From: Streptomyces sp. VRA16 Mangrove soil
GTDB lineage: Bacteria > Actinomycetota > Actinomycetes > Streptomycetales > Streptomycetaceae
Direction: 5' to 3'
NCBI RefSeq assembly: GCF_017377775.1
Contig: NZ_JAFVLN010000002.1
Location: 186,001-250,000 of the forward strand
Length of the DNA stretch: 64,000 bases
Below are positions 54,501-61,830 of this stretch, in pieces. Made by a program: the position numbers and the translations under genes. A model generated the notes under the pieces. The model was not told the origin of the DNA, did not search any database, and was given only the letters and a program-made list of their open reading frames with translations. Numbering within the stretch: position 1 is the stretch's first letter; each line of letters starts with the position of its first letter.

Positions 54501-55301
54501 CTTGCCTGCGCCGACCATGCCGACCAGGTGAGTGAGGCCGTCGAGCGGCAGAGCATCCGCTTCTTCGAAGTCCGCGCTGTCGCGTGGACGGGTGTCCAGG
54601 TCGAGGTGGTCGAGCCGCTCCTCCCAGTTCCCTGCGCTCAGCCCGAGCCGCCGCTCCTCGGCGTCCATCCACCGCGCCACGTCGGCGAGCTCACTGAGCG
54701 GCACGCAGCGGGCCTCCACGGTGAACGGGCGTGCAGCCGTGAGCGGATGTCCAGGCACGGGGTCTCGAACCAGTTCGTCGGGGATGCTGACGGAAGTGCG
54801 CCGGTGCCGGCGGTCCATGAACCGGTGTTCGCCGGCTTCCGCCCGGGGCAGCGGCTTGGTGGCGAAGCCCGGCAGGCCCGCCAGCGCGTCGTCGTAGACC
54901 GAGAGTCGGTCAGCGGCCACTTTGAGAGGGACCCGATGGGCAGGCTCCCCTTCATCCGGTACCCGGTACGCGCGCAACCGTTCGGGAAGTTGCAGGTAGG
55001 CATCCAGGCTCTGTCGCCACATCCGGCGGCGGCGCATCGGCCACAGAAGGTGCCTGGCCGCGCTCAACGCGACCTCTTCGGAAAGCCCGACGTGGAGCTT
55101 CGCAGCCCGCGCGAAAGGCAGTGCGTAACCACCGAGGAGGACCCACGCTCCGTCCGCGCTGTGCCCGGGTGCCACGGTCTCCAGGAGGCGCAGTCCGAGT
55201 TCGACCTGGCACAGCAGGGCAGGCCTGGTTTTGGCGTGCTCCTCGGGCCACGGGCCGAGGGCAACGACCACTGGCTGGTACCAGCTGATGCGATCACGCA
55301 C
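51597..55301 (-). CDS. DinG-like helicase of the pPIWI-RE operon (pPIWI_RE_Z type)
   Basis: This 1234-residue SF2 helicase accompanies the PIWI protein. The Walker A motif is HLVGMVGAGKSTLMTLIAVW near residue 264, the Walker B motif VVVDEADRVQMQL is near 479, and VLMSGTSWSGTS is near 850. The C-terminal motif WQVIGRLVRGG is near 1142, as in DinG/XPD helicases. Four Cys between Walker A and B (TACPL near 350, PCGAL near 373, CPLWSAC near 423-429) could bind an Fe-S cluster. The first ~230 residues fit the pPIWI_RE_Z region. The GTG at 55301 gives an 8-bp overlap with the upstream nuclease gene; no ATG fits as well. Confidence 0.86.
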   Translation of the reverse strand: MRDRISWYQPVVVALGPWPEEHAKTRPALLCQVELGLRLLETVAPGHSADGAWVLLGGYALPFARAAKLHVGLSEEVALSAARHLLWPMRRRRMWRQSLDAYLQLPERLRAYRVPDEGEPAHRVPLKVAADRLSVYDDALAGLPGFATKPLPRAEAGEHRFMDRRHRRTSVSIPDELVRDPVPGHPLTAARPFTVEARCVPLSELADVARWMDAEERRLGLSAGNWEERLDHLDLDTRPRDSADFEEADALPLDGLTHLVGMVGAGKSTLMTLIAVWAHSKGLRITLVVGDVAEQLALTELFRTLGLSAAVVQGGTTRPQHTQRLHRRLAARGEHSLLAHTGPVFAHLSTACPLDALRALDVSEPLRYTDAPCGALHPVRRKDMGEQHGEANALRALARARGADAPQPAVHDGDEDDLGTPHACPLWSACPRHSSTRALVDALIWVANPASLVQTAVPRQLNEERLRYLELACLRSDIVVVDEADRVQMQLDQMFAPSATLVTNTGVHDSWLDQLQTHEIAELARQGRIQLSDQDVERWSAALDVVGSTADRLYAMLIDDEGLREWAQIDYFSAWTLQEKLLNTWYPPKAGRSDRSDPVDVEDESALYDDEDGLGEARPAALQEPAWARRRSEITGFFDTFRDDPLGGRGPYGGTADRLTALALDVLHTLDEKQTRRRVRGLLDALLDESPGPQERPAPAAQRDRGVAAEDVPLSEEWRELQAQRLEFTLVLAALHQRLDRVTFLWPQVEAALRLDSASHELTRRPPLDYAPLLPEAPMGNVLGFQYLVDERAAARNKDGHRTGTLRFFRCAGVGRELLLNLPQLGADPGRGQAGPHVVLMSGTSWSGTSTRAHVLAPVRAVLKPQRKALDAIRETVFRAEFQYDAAGQPIRLSGQDPDRREDVLRLMIDRLARSRGDGTSSPLQSELAQISDQRRKRALLLVGSYKEARTAATALNEIPRWRGRVRVLAADDAELEAAVDGASAANHASGTGPATGAIRRGDLASFADDPDAELLVAPLLAVERGHNILTVPQRPGEERVAAFGTVFFLVRPHPRSDDLSLAVFAINDWATRFVRGQLKRREGTFGEMVTEADGLDAAGGAFRTAARGEWRHFLSRPYIYSALSDDEKTSFVWDQLVTIWQVIGRLVRGGVPARVVFVDAAFAPQLAASRAPFTGQGPRPRLGSDPGLLVRLRDVLAPYFDDGVPRAASDRADTALVRLLYLPLYEALCAMGR

Positions 55302-56535
55302 GATCCGCTCCGTTCGGCCGGTCGATACCGTTCGGCACCTCAGCGTCCCCTTCCGGTTCTTGGGTCGTCCCACCGGCGCGAAAGGAACCGATGGAGGCGC
55401 TCGGACCTCGTTCACCCGACAGCCGCAGCCGCGCCGCGCGCAGAAACTGGTCGTCTGTGAGCAGTCGCAGGCCACCCGCTCCCGAGCCTCGCTCCCTCGC
55501 GTAGACCTCCAGGTAGTCCCGGCGGGCACGCACCCGGAAGTCTGGGACCACCCAACAGGCCTCGTCGTAGGGAGGCTCGGCCCGGACCGCGCTCGCGGCG
55601 CGTCCAAGGAAGGCAGGGTGCGCCCAGTCCTTGACGTCGGCAGCCCATACATATCCGTCGGGAAACGTGACCCGCAGGTCGTACGCGTCGAAGCCGGGCC
55701 ACATCTCGACATCCAGCCCCAACGCCCGCAGCTGGTGCTCCAGTGCCGTCTCGGCCTGACCGGGTCCGGTCACGAACTGCCTCAGGGGTTTGCGTAGTTG
55801 CCTGAGTTCCCCCACCTCTGCGGCGATGAGCACTCGTCCGCGGGGCGCGGGCCCCCGGTGACGGCACCGGTCGTGCTCGCACCACCAGTCGGTGTCGGAC
55901 ACCGGATGCAGGAGGGTGAGGCAGCGGTGGCAGCAGAGATAGGCACCATCACGCCGACGCCCCGCCGGTACGGGAGCGTAGATCTCCTCGATGAGGAAGC
56001 GGACGGGATCGAGGAAGAGATCGGAACCGACCGCGGCCCAGTCCGCCTCGGTGAGGACAGGCCGAGTGACCAGGAGCCTGCGGAAGGCGGTGTATGACTC
56101 AGGAGCCGACATGGCTCGGCATGCGCGCAGCGCCTCGTGGATCACCAAGGCGTCGTACTGCCGCCCAGTGCTGTCGCGGTACCCGCGCACGGCGAGTTCG
56201 TGGCAGAGCTGTGCGGGCTCCCCCGAGTCCGCGTCGATCAGCCGGTCGGCGCCGTCGAACAGGTCGGCGGGAAGCCGGTCGAGAGGCCAGCTTCCCAGCG
56301 GCCGACGGCGAGCCCAGCGCATCATCTCGGGCACTCCGGCGGGCGGCTGGGCGCCGTTGCGCAGACACTGCAACACCAGAGCGTCCAGAGCCCGCTGTGC
56401 GGCGTCCGGGTACGGAAGGGTGAAGGAGTCGAGATCCTCCACCGCGACCAAGGCGAGGACGGCCGTGGCAACATCGCGCAGGAGAACGACGTCGGGGTTG
56501 GACAACCAGTCCGGCACAGACTGCTGGTCAGTCAT
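55294..56535 (-). CDS. REase associated with pPIWI-RE (pPIWI_RE_Y type)
   Basis: This 413-residue protein carries a PD-(D/E)XK nuclease core near residues 275-330: YDLRVTFPDG with Asp near 285, then WAADVKDW with Asp-x-Lys near 301. A Cys cluster near 197-225 (CCHRC and CEHDRC) could bind zinc. The N-terminal ~190 residues are helical. In the pPIWI-RE three-gene islands described by Burroughs and colleagues, the third gene encodes this REase. It overlaps both neighbours by 8 bp, so the four products are probably made in balance. Confidence 0.85.
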   Translation of the reverse strand: MTDQQSVPDWLSNPDVVLLRDVATAVLALVAVEDLDSFTLPYPDAAQRALDALVLQCLRNGAQPPAGVPEMMRWARRRPLGSWPLDRLPADLFDGADRLIDADSGEPAQLCHELAVRGYRDSTGRQYDALVIHEALRACRAMSAPESYTAFRRLLVTRPVLTEADWAAVGSDLFLDPVRFLIEEIYAPVPAGRRRDGAYLCCHRCLTLLHPVSDTDWWCEHDRCRHRGPAPRGRVLIAAEVGELRQLRKPLRQFVTGPGQAETALEHQLRALGLDVEMWPGFDAYDLRVTFPDGYVWAADVKDWAHPAFLGRAASAVRAEPPYDEACWVVPDFRVRARRDYLEVYARERGSGAGGLRLLTDDQFLRAARLRLSGERGPSASIGSFRAGGTTQEPEGDAEVPNGIDRPNGADRA

Positions 56536-58273
56536 CGGCCGCCTCCCTTCCGAGCCGTGAGGTGTCCGCTTCGGGCTTCTCCGGGAGCGGATGGTCCGCA
56601 ACATGGGCGGTACCGGGGCGGCACCAGGTCCGGGCCTGGCAGCCGTGGCAGTGTCGGCCAGTCCGCGGCTCGTACGTAGTGTCGCCCAGGAGCGGCTGCG
56701 CGAGTTCGGCGATGACGGTCCGGGCCTCGTCCACGGTCTCGGGACGCCCGGGGTCGATCCTTTCGAGGCGGCTGGACCCCCGCCCCACGCGCAGGTGCTC
56801 CAGTTCGACCCAGCAGCGGCGGGCATCTTCACCGAGCACACCCGCATGGAACAGCAGCACTCCGAGGGCGAGTTGAGGGTACGTTCGCAGAAGCGACGCA
56901 CCTTCCCACAGAGGGCGGGTTGAGGTCTTGGTCTCGCGCCAGATCCATCGACCGCGGTCCGTGTGTACAAGATCGGGCTTGGCCAGGACCACCAGGTCGA
57001 GTTCGGGCACGTACGCCGTCACGCGGTGCTGCACGAGCACGCGCTCCTGCGCACCGAGCCCGTTGATCGGACAGAGCAATCGGTGCTCGGCGAGCATGCC
57101 CATGGCTTCGCACGCGGCTGGTTCGTCAAGTCCGGTCTCGGCACGCAACGCGGCGAGGTCGGGGAACTCTCGATCCCCGCAGGCACGCAGCGGGCGTTCA
57201 GCGTGCCTGGCATCGAGCCAACGGTCCACGGCCCGCCCGCGGCGGGCGCCCCGGTTCTCGATGGAGAGGTCGTTGAGGTGCAGACGTCGCACCAGGTGGT
57301 ACTGGGCCGGGCATTCCGCGTGCAGCCGCAGGTCCCAGGTCGAGAGAGACCGGCGCTTACGTTCGGGTACGGTCGGTCGCCCGCCCCACAGACGCGGCGC
57401 GCGCTTGAGATCCGAACAGCCTTGTATGGCCTTGCAATCCACACAGTCTTCCCATGGGAGAGTCCCGCCCCCGGTGGCGGCTGCGAGGAAGGCAGGAGCC
57501 GCGTCGGCCATGAACCGCTGTTGCGCCTGCTCCGGCCCTTCGGAGAGCAGGAGTTCCAGCGAACCGTCGGCACATCCGAAGTCGAAGACACGAATCAGCT
57601 CGGGCAACCGAACAGCATCGCTCTCGGAGGCCGGCGGCAAGGCCCCGAACTTCCGCCACGGCGTGGAAGCTCCGTATGCCATCACTTTGGCGACGGCACC
57701 GAGTTCGGCGGCGGGTCGGGCTGTCTTGGCCCGTCCGAGCGATGGCAGCCACAGGTCGCGCACCGTTCCGTCCTCGGAGGCGTACATGCGCCCCCACACG
57801 GTGTGCTCGTACTGCCGGACCCCTCGCGCATCCGGGGTGTCCCTACGTCGGGTACGCCAGGTCCACGGAAGCCCGACCGGCATGGTAGGCGGCACTCCCG
57901 ACTGACGGGCGTCTGCCTGTTCCGCCGCGCGGGCTGCCACGTAGCGCTCCAAGGCAGCTGCCGTCCATGCCAGATGGGCAGGATGGACCGCATCACCCTG
58001 CCCGCGGAACGGGCCGCGAGTGGAGCGAAGTTCCTCACGGACCCGGGCGAGCAACCACTTGTCACGCTCCACCAGGTCGAGAGCCGATAAGAGCGGACCG
58101 AACGTGAACTCCTCACGCGGCGAGGGCCGGTGCGGCACGGCCGGGTCCGCAACGAGGAGCGGATGCATGGCGATACGCCGATGAGTGGGGCAGGTGGTGT
58201 CATCGGGCCGGACCATCCGGGGACTCGCCTTGATCAGCCAGTCGTGTCCGATGAGCCCTGCTGGGACCTGCAT
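56528..58273 (-). CDS. PD-(D/E)XK nuclease with AddB/Cas4-like Fe-S cysteines
   Basis: This 581-residue RecB-family nuclease is the first gene of the PIWI operon. A RecB-like entry motif LSTWDLRLHAECPAQYHL lies near residues 310-325. The catalytic core is LAKPDLVHTDRGRWIWRETKTS near 435-450, with Asp and E-x-K. A CxxCx5C group (CHGCQARTWC) lies near 540. One early Cys plus three late Cys is the layout of the AddB/Cas4 4Fe-4S nucleases. It goes beyond the usual three-gene pPIWI-RE island. The ATG at 58273 follows GGGGG; longer starts are weak. Confidence 0.85.
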   Translation of the reverse strand: MQVPAGLIGHDWLIKASPRMVRPDDTTCPTHRRIAMHPLLVADPAVPHRPSPREEFTFGPLLSALDLVERDKWLLARVREELRSTRGPFRGQGDAVHPAHLAWTAAALERYVAARAAEQADARQSGVPPTMPVGLPWTWRTRRRDTPDARGVRQYEHTVWGRMYASEDGTVRDLWLPSLGRAKTARPAAELGAVAKVMAYGASTPWRKFGALPPASESDAVRLPELIRVFDFGCADGSLELLLSEGPEQAQQRFMADAAPAFLAAATGGGTLPWEDCVDCKAIQGCSDLKRAPRLWGGRPTVPERKRRSLSTWDLRLHAECPAQYHLVRRLHLNDLSIENRGARRGRAVDRWLDARHAERPLRACGDREFPDLAALRAETGLDEPAACEAMGMLAEHRLLCPINGLGAQERVLVQHRVTAYVPELDLVVLAKPDLVHTDRGRWIWRETKTSTRPLWEGASLLRTYPQLALGVLLFHAGVLGEDARRCWVELEHLRVGRGSSRLERIDPGRPETVDEARTVIAELAQPLLGDTTYEPRTGRHCHGCQARTWCRPGTAHVADHPLPEKPEADTSRLGREAADD

Positions 58274-58366
58274 GAGAGACCCCCATGAGCGGCGGCATGG
58301 ACGAGGAAGCACGCAGAACCGACAGGACGCCGAGGCTACGAGCACACTTCGAGCATCACACATAAC

Positions 58367-58381
58367 TGTGAACTCAGTCAA
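58367..58381 (-). promoter_or_regulatory. Shared island box 7 (PIWI operon / kinase)
   Basis: On the minus strand TTGACTGAGTTCACA lies between the divergent PIWI operon and third kinase genes, about 94 bp upstream of the nuclease start. It matches all fixed consensus positions. Confidence 0.6.
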
Positions 58382-58456
58382 TGACCATCCCGCGAGAAAG
58401 GGAAGGCACGCTAATCTGATACACCTGGCCAAGCAGGATCGAGGAGGAGCGCCACA

Positions 58457-59968
58457 GTGGACGCGGACGCGTACAGGCCCAGTGCGGGCGATCTGATGGA
58501 TGGGCGCTACGAGTTGAGCATCCCCCTCGGTAAGGGAGGGATGGCCCAGGTCTGGCAGGCCAGGGACGCTTCAGGTGGCCCGGACGTCGCCGTAAAGTTC
58601 CTGCGTCACGACTCCGAGGACCTGCAGCGCCTGGACTCGCAGGACTGGGAAGCCGAACTCGCTGCCAGGGACGGCCGGTTGCAGCGCGAAGCCCGACTCC
58701 TGGGTACGCTCATGCACCCTGGCATTCCACACCTGTACGCGAGTGGCAAGCACCGGGGTGTGCCGTACCTCGCCATGGAGTTGGTGAGCGGGGTGAACCT
58801 TCGGACATTCCTCGACGAGCACAGTCCGCTGCCTCTGCCCACGGCGATTGCGGTTGCCGTACAGGTTTCCGACGCGCTGGCATGCGCACACACCCTCCCC
58901 GTGGTGCACCGCGACCTCAAGCCCGCGAACGTGATGATCGACGAGGAGGGGCGGGGCGTTCTCATCGATTTCGGAATCGCCAAGCCACTTCGCTCCGACG
59001 CCACGCGCTACACGGCACACGGCTCCACCTTGGGCACCCGCGGCTATCAGGCACCTGAGCAAATCCGGGAGCTGGACCCCACAACACGGACGGACGTCTA
59101 CTGCTTCGGCTGCATCCTCTTCGAACTTCTCACCGGACAACCACCGTTCCCGCTCGGCGCCGACTCCGGCCTGACCGACAAGCACCTCAGCGAGGAGCCG
59201 CTCCCACCCGGTCTCTACGCGGCCGGCATTCCTGAGGAGATCGACGATCTGGTGTTGCGAATGCTCGCCAAGAAGCCCGATGAACGTCCGTACATCGACG
59301 AAGTTCTGGCCACCCTCGCCCCGTTCGCACCGCAGCCCGGCGACGCCGAACCCCGGCCTCGCACCCATCCCGATCCGACCGCCCCCTTGCGTCGCCCGCA
59401 GGAGTCGGCCCACCACCGCCACACCGCTCCCGAGCACCCACTTGCCACGCCGACGCCACCGGAGGCCGAATGGCTGGATCAGCGGACCGTCGAGCAGCTC
59501 TGCACGCAGGCCGAGGCAGAGATTGCCCGAGGCGAAGCCGGCGAGGCATCTCTCCAGCTACGCGGACTGACGGAGCGGGTCCGAAAGGAGTGGGGCGATC
59601 GCAGGCCGGTGGTGCGCCGCGCCTTGCAGAACGCGGCGGACGGATTTCGACTCACCGGCGACTTCGGATCAGCCTCGCGTCTCTATCGGGTAATCGACGA
59701 AGCCATGATCCAAGGGGACGGACCCACTGATCGCGCGGAGCGCTCGGTGACCCGCCTACGTCTGGCGGAATGCCGACTCGCCTTCGGTGAGATCGAGGCG
59801 GCCAGGGAGGTTGTCTACTGGGCGGGCCGCACCGCTGCCGGATTGCCGAACGAACTGGCCCGTCAGGTCGAAGCCGTACGACTCACAGTCGATGAACAAC
59901 TCTCGGCCCACGGCCCCGCCTTAGGCGGAAGCACGGTCGAGGGCAGAGCAGTACACTGCCCCGGATGA
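58457..59968 (+). CDS. Ser/Thr protein kinase with C-terminal helical repeats
   Basis: This 503-residue soluble kinase has IPLGKGGMAQVWQA near residue 23, Lys in VAVKFL near 45, HRDLKPAN near 151, DFGIAK near 172 and APEQ near 200. A Pro/His-rich linker (280-335) leads to a TPR-like helical tail (VEQLCTQAEAEIARGEAGEA and following) similar in style to the kinase at 43963-45222. The GTG start follows GAGGAGG. An in-frame TTA codon at 59921-59923 (codon 489) would need the rare bldA leucyl-tRNA in Streptomyces. It diverges from the PIWI operon and shares a box with it. Confidence 0.92.
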   Translation: MDADAYRPSAGDLMDGRYELSIPLGKGGMAQVWQARDASGGPDVAVKFLRHDSEDLQRLDSQDWEAELAARDGRLQREARLLGTLMHPGIPHLYASGKHRGVPYLAMELVSGVNLRTFLDEHSPLPLPTAIAVAVQVSDALACAHTLPVVHRDLKPANVMIDEEGRGVLIDFGIAKPLRSDATRYTAHGSTLGTRGYQAPEQIRELDPTTRTDVYCFGCILFELLTGQPPFPLGADSGLTDKHLSEEPLPPGLYAAGIPEEIDDLVLRMLAKKPDERPYIDEVLATLAPFAPQPGDAEPRPRTHPDPTAPLRRPQESAHHRHTAPEHPLATPTPPEAEWLDQRTVEQLCTQAEAEIARGEAGEASLQLRGLTERVRKEWGDRRPVVRRALQNAADGFRLTGDFGSASRLYRVIDEAMIQGDGPTDRAERSVTRLRLAECRLAFGEIEAAREVVYWAGRTAAGLPNELARQVEAVRLTVDEQLSAHGPALGGSTVEGRAVHCPG

Positions 59969-59972
59969 CAAA

Positions 59973-60010
59973 AAGGGTCCTGGTCGAGATACATCTCCAC
60001 CAGGACCCTT
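59973..60010 (-). terminator. Rho-independent terminator of tRNA-Leu copy 1
   Basis: AAGGGTCCTGGT at 59973-59984 pairs perfectly with ACCAGGACCCTT at 59999-60010, with TTTTT following on the minus strand. It directly follows the tRNA 3' end. Confidence 0.85.
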
Positions 60011-60015
60011 ACTGG

Positions 60016-60100
60016 TGTCCGAGGGGGGACTTGAACCCCCACGCCCGATAAAGGGCACTAGCACCTCAAGCTAGCGCGTCTGCCATTCCGCCACCCGGAC
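60016..60100 (-). tRNA. tRNA-Leu(GAG), copy 1
   Basis: This 85-nt tRNA has acceptor GTCCGGG pairing with CTCGGAC (one G-U), discriminator A, and anticodon stem CTAGC/GCTAG around loop TTGAGGT, giving GAG. It has a long variable arm (class II) and T arm GGGGG-TTCAAGT-CCCCC. CCA is not encoded. A -10-like TATGGT (60156-60151) lies upstream on the minus strand. Confidence 0.96.
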
Positions 60101-60232
60101 AAGGTGTCTGCCGCCTGGCTGCGGGGTGTTCCCCCGCGGCGACGTGGAACACCATATCAAGGATTGGGAGCACCTCTCACCTGCATAAACGCGGCCTTGA
60201 GGGCGTCCTCGGAGGGATGTGCGCCGATATGC

Positions 60233-60270
60233 GCGAAGGCCGGCCGGGATCTCTCCCGACCGGCCTTCGC
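60233..60270 (-). terminator. Terminator of tRNA-Leu copy 2
   Basis: GCGAAGGCCGG at 60233-60243 pairs perfectly with CCGGCCTTCGC at 60260-60270, with an inner TCGGGA/TCCCGG pairing. It follows the 3' end of the second tRNA by 12 bp. Confidence 0.75.
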
Positions 60271-60282
60271 GGTCACTCTCTG

Positions 60283-60367
60283 TGTCCGAGGGGGGACTTG
60301 AACCCCCACGCCCGATAAAGGGCACTAGCACCTCAAGCTAGCGCGTCTGCCATTCCGCCACCCGGAC
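60283..60367 (-). tRNA. tRNA-Leu(GAG), copy 2
   Basis: This is identical to copy 1 over all 85 bases. Its 5' flank is also similar to that of copy 1: a GTGA-type element, CCTTG, then TATTGT at 60415-60410 and a TCGCCGCGGGG leader. The pair therefore arose by tandem duplication of gene and promoter together. Confidence 0.96.
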
Positions 60368-60471
60368 CAGGTACTGTGCGCCGTGGGTGCTCCCCGCGGC
60401 GACACCTCAACAATACCAAGGTTTCGGGGTGCCCTTCACCCCCATATCCGCCCGTGCGGGCAGGGGGCACC

Positions 60472-60484
60472 TAGAGTTTCACCA
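60472..60484 (+). promoter_or_regulatory. Leaderless promoter candidate for DUF2254 gene
   Basis: TAGAGT at 60472-60477 resembles a -10 box and ends 6 nt before the ATG at 60484. No ribosome site is visible, so the transcript may begin at the start codon. No clear -35 box was found. Confidence 0.4.
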
Positions 60485-61812
60485 TGAGTGAGCGAGCGGT
60501 GACGGATGCGGCATCAAAGGTGCGCCGACCTCGGATGTTGTCCCCGCTGCGGGAACATCTGCGGGACACCTTCTGGTTCGCGCCGACCGCGGCGATGGTG
60601 CTGGTGTTTCTGGTGTGGCTGCTCGCCGCCGGGCTCGACGACCTGATCGTCGAGGGGCTGCGGGACGGCGGAGACGTGGACACCGTCAAGGATCTGATGG
60701 GGTTCGCGGACGACGCGCGGACCGTGGTGTCCACGGTCAGCTCGGCGATGATGACCTTCATCGGTGTGGTGTTCTCGATCTCGCTGGTGGCCGTGCAGAT
60801 GGCCGGCGGACAGTTCAGCCCCCGGGTCGTCCGGCTCTTCGTGCGCAGCCGCATCACCAAGGCCACCTTCGCCGTCTTCCTGGCCACGTTCCTGCTGTCG
60901 CTGCTGGTGCTCACCTCGTACGACGGGGAGAAGGACCCGGAGCTGATCACGAGCGTGCCGTTCGTGCAGGCGTTCCTGACGCTGGGGATGGTCGGGCTGA
61001 GCGTGCTGCTCTTCGTGCTGTACGTGAACTCGACGCTGCGGATGATGCGGGTCAGCCAGGTGATCGACCGGATCACCGGGGAGGCGTTCCGGGTCGTGGA
61101 GCGGATGCCGTACGCGGACGGGAGTGGCAGGCAGGGGTCGGGGGACGAGCGTGCCGTCGTGGCCTACGACGGGCCCGCCGGAGTGCTGCGGGACGTGAAC
61201 ATCGCGCGGCTGGTGCGGGTGGCGCGCGGGCACGGGGTCGTGCTGTGGCTGATTCCGCGGATCGGGGATTTCGTGGTGCCGGGGACGCCGGTGTTCGCGG
61301 TGCACGGCGGGGCCGCGCCGTCGCGGCGGGCCCTGCGCTCCTGCATGTCCGTCGCGGCGGAGCGGACCTTCCACCAGGATCTGGGGTTCGGGCTGCGCGT
61401 GCTCGCCGACATCGCGCTGCGAGCGCTGTCGGCCGCCGTGAACGATCCGACCACCGCGGTGCAGGCGATCGACCGGATCGTGCAGTTCCTCGCCGCCATC
61501 GGGCGGCGGCCCCTGGACGTGCTGCGGTACCCGGACCGGGACGGGGTGGTGCGTCTGGTGCAGCCCGTGCCGGGGTGGGAGGAGCTGGTGGACCTCGGGT
61601 TCACCGAGATCCGGGGGTGTGCCGTGCACAGCCCGCAGGTCACGCGGCGGGTGTTCGCCGGGCTCGACGATCTGCTGGCCCTGGTGCCGGCCGAGCGGCG
61701 CGAGCCGCTGCTGCGGCATCGGGAACTCCTGGCGCAGGCCGTGGAGCGGTCGGTGCCGGACGCCGCCGACCGGGCCTTCGCGCTGCGGCCCGACCGGCAG
61801 GGCATCGGCTGA
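60484..61812 (+). CDS. DUF2254 integral membrane protein
   Basis: This 442-residue protein matches DUF2254, a family of unknown function common in actinomycetes and proteobacteria. Four membrane segments lie in the first half (about 31-52, 88-108, 125-148, 165-188). The second half is a soluble domain with GVLRDVNIARLVRVARGHG and a conserved ALSAAVNDPTTAVQAIDRI stretch near 320-338. No partner genes are evident. It probably belongs to the core chromosome beside the tRNA pair. Confidence 0.93.
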   Translation: MSERAVTDAASKVRRPRMLSPLREHLRDTFWFAPTAAMVLVFLVWLLAAGLDDLIVEGLRDGGDVDTVKDLMGFADDARTVVSTVSSAMMTFIGVVFSISLVAVQMAGGQFSPRVVRLFVRSRITKATFAVFLATFLLSLLVLTSYDGEKDPELITSVPFVQAFLTLGMVGLSVLLFVLYVNSTLRMMRVSQVIDRITGEAFRVVERMPYADGSGRQGSGDERAVVAYDGPAGVLRDVNIARLVRVARGHGVVLWLIPRIGDFVVPGTPVFAVHGGAAPSRRALRSCMSVAAERTFHQDLGFGLRVLADIALRALSAAVNDPTTAVQAIDRIVQFLAAIGRRPLDVLRYPDRDGVVRLVQPVPGWEELVDLGFTEIRGCAVHSPQVTRRVFAGLDDLLALVPAERREPLLRHRELLAQAVERSVPDAADRAFALRPDRQGIG

Positions 61813-61830
61813 GGCACCCCGTCCACGGGC

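Larger units (their letters stand above)
14128..59968. other. Genome-defence island (split DISARM, type IV restriction, PIWI module)
   Basis: Nearly every gene in this block belongs to a family linked to DNA restriction, modification or phage defence. They include DISARM components, fused helicase-nucleases, GmrSD, DNA methylases, Ser/Thr kinases and a pPIWI-RE operon. Intergenic gaps are short, and most contain the same 15-bp element or its GTTCACA half. No integrase or transposase was seen. The right edge lies just before the tRNA-Leu pair; the left edge is the 175-bp gap after the GH59 gene. Confidence 0.8.

Noticed and set aside
55302..55712. A longer N-terminus for the PIWI-associated helicase
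   Set aside because: It would overlap the REase gene by over 400 bases with low-complexity sequence; the GTG at 55301 gives a compact 8-bp overlap.
14128..59968. BREX or Pgl system
   Set aside because: Methylases, kinases and large ATPases are present, but no PglZ-type phosphatase or BrxL/BrxC-like protein was recognised. The parts fit DISARM and pPIWI-RE instead.
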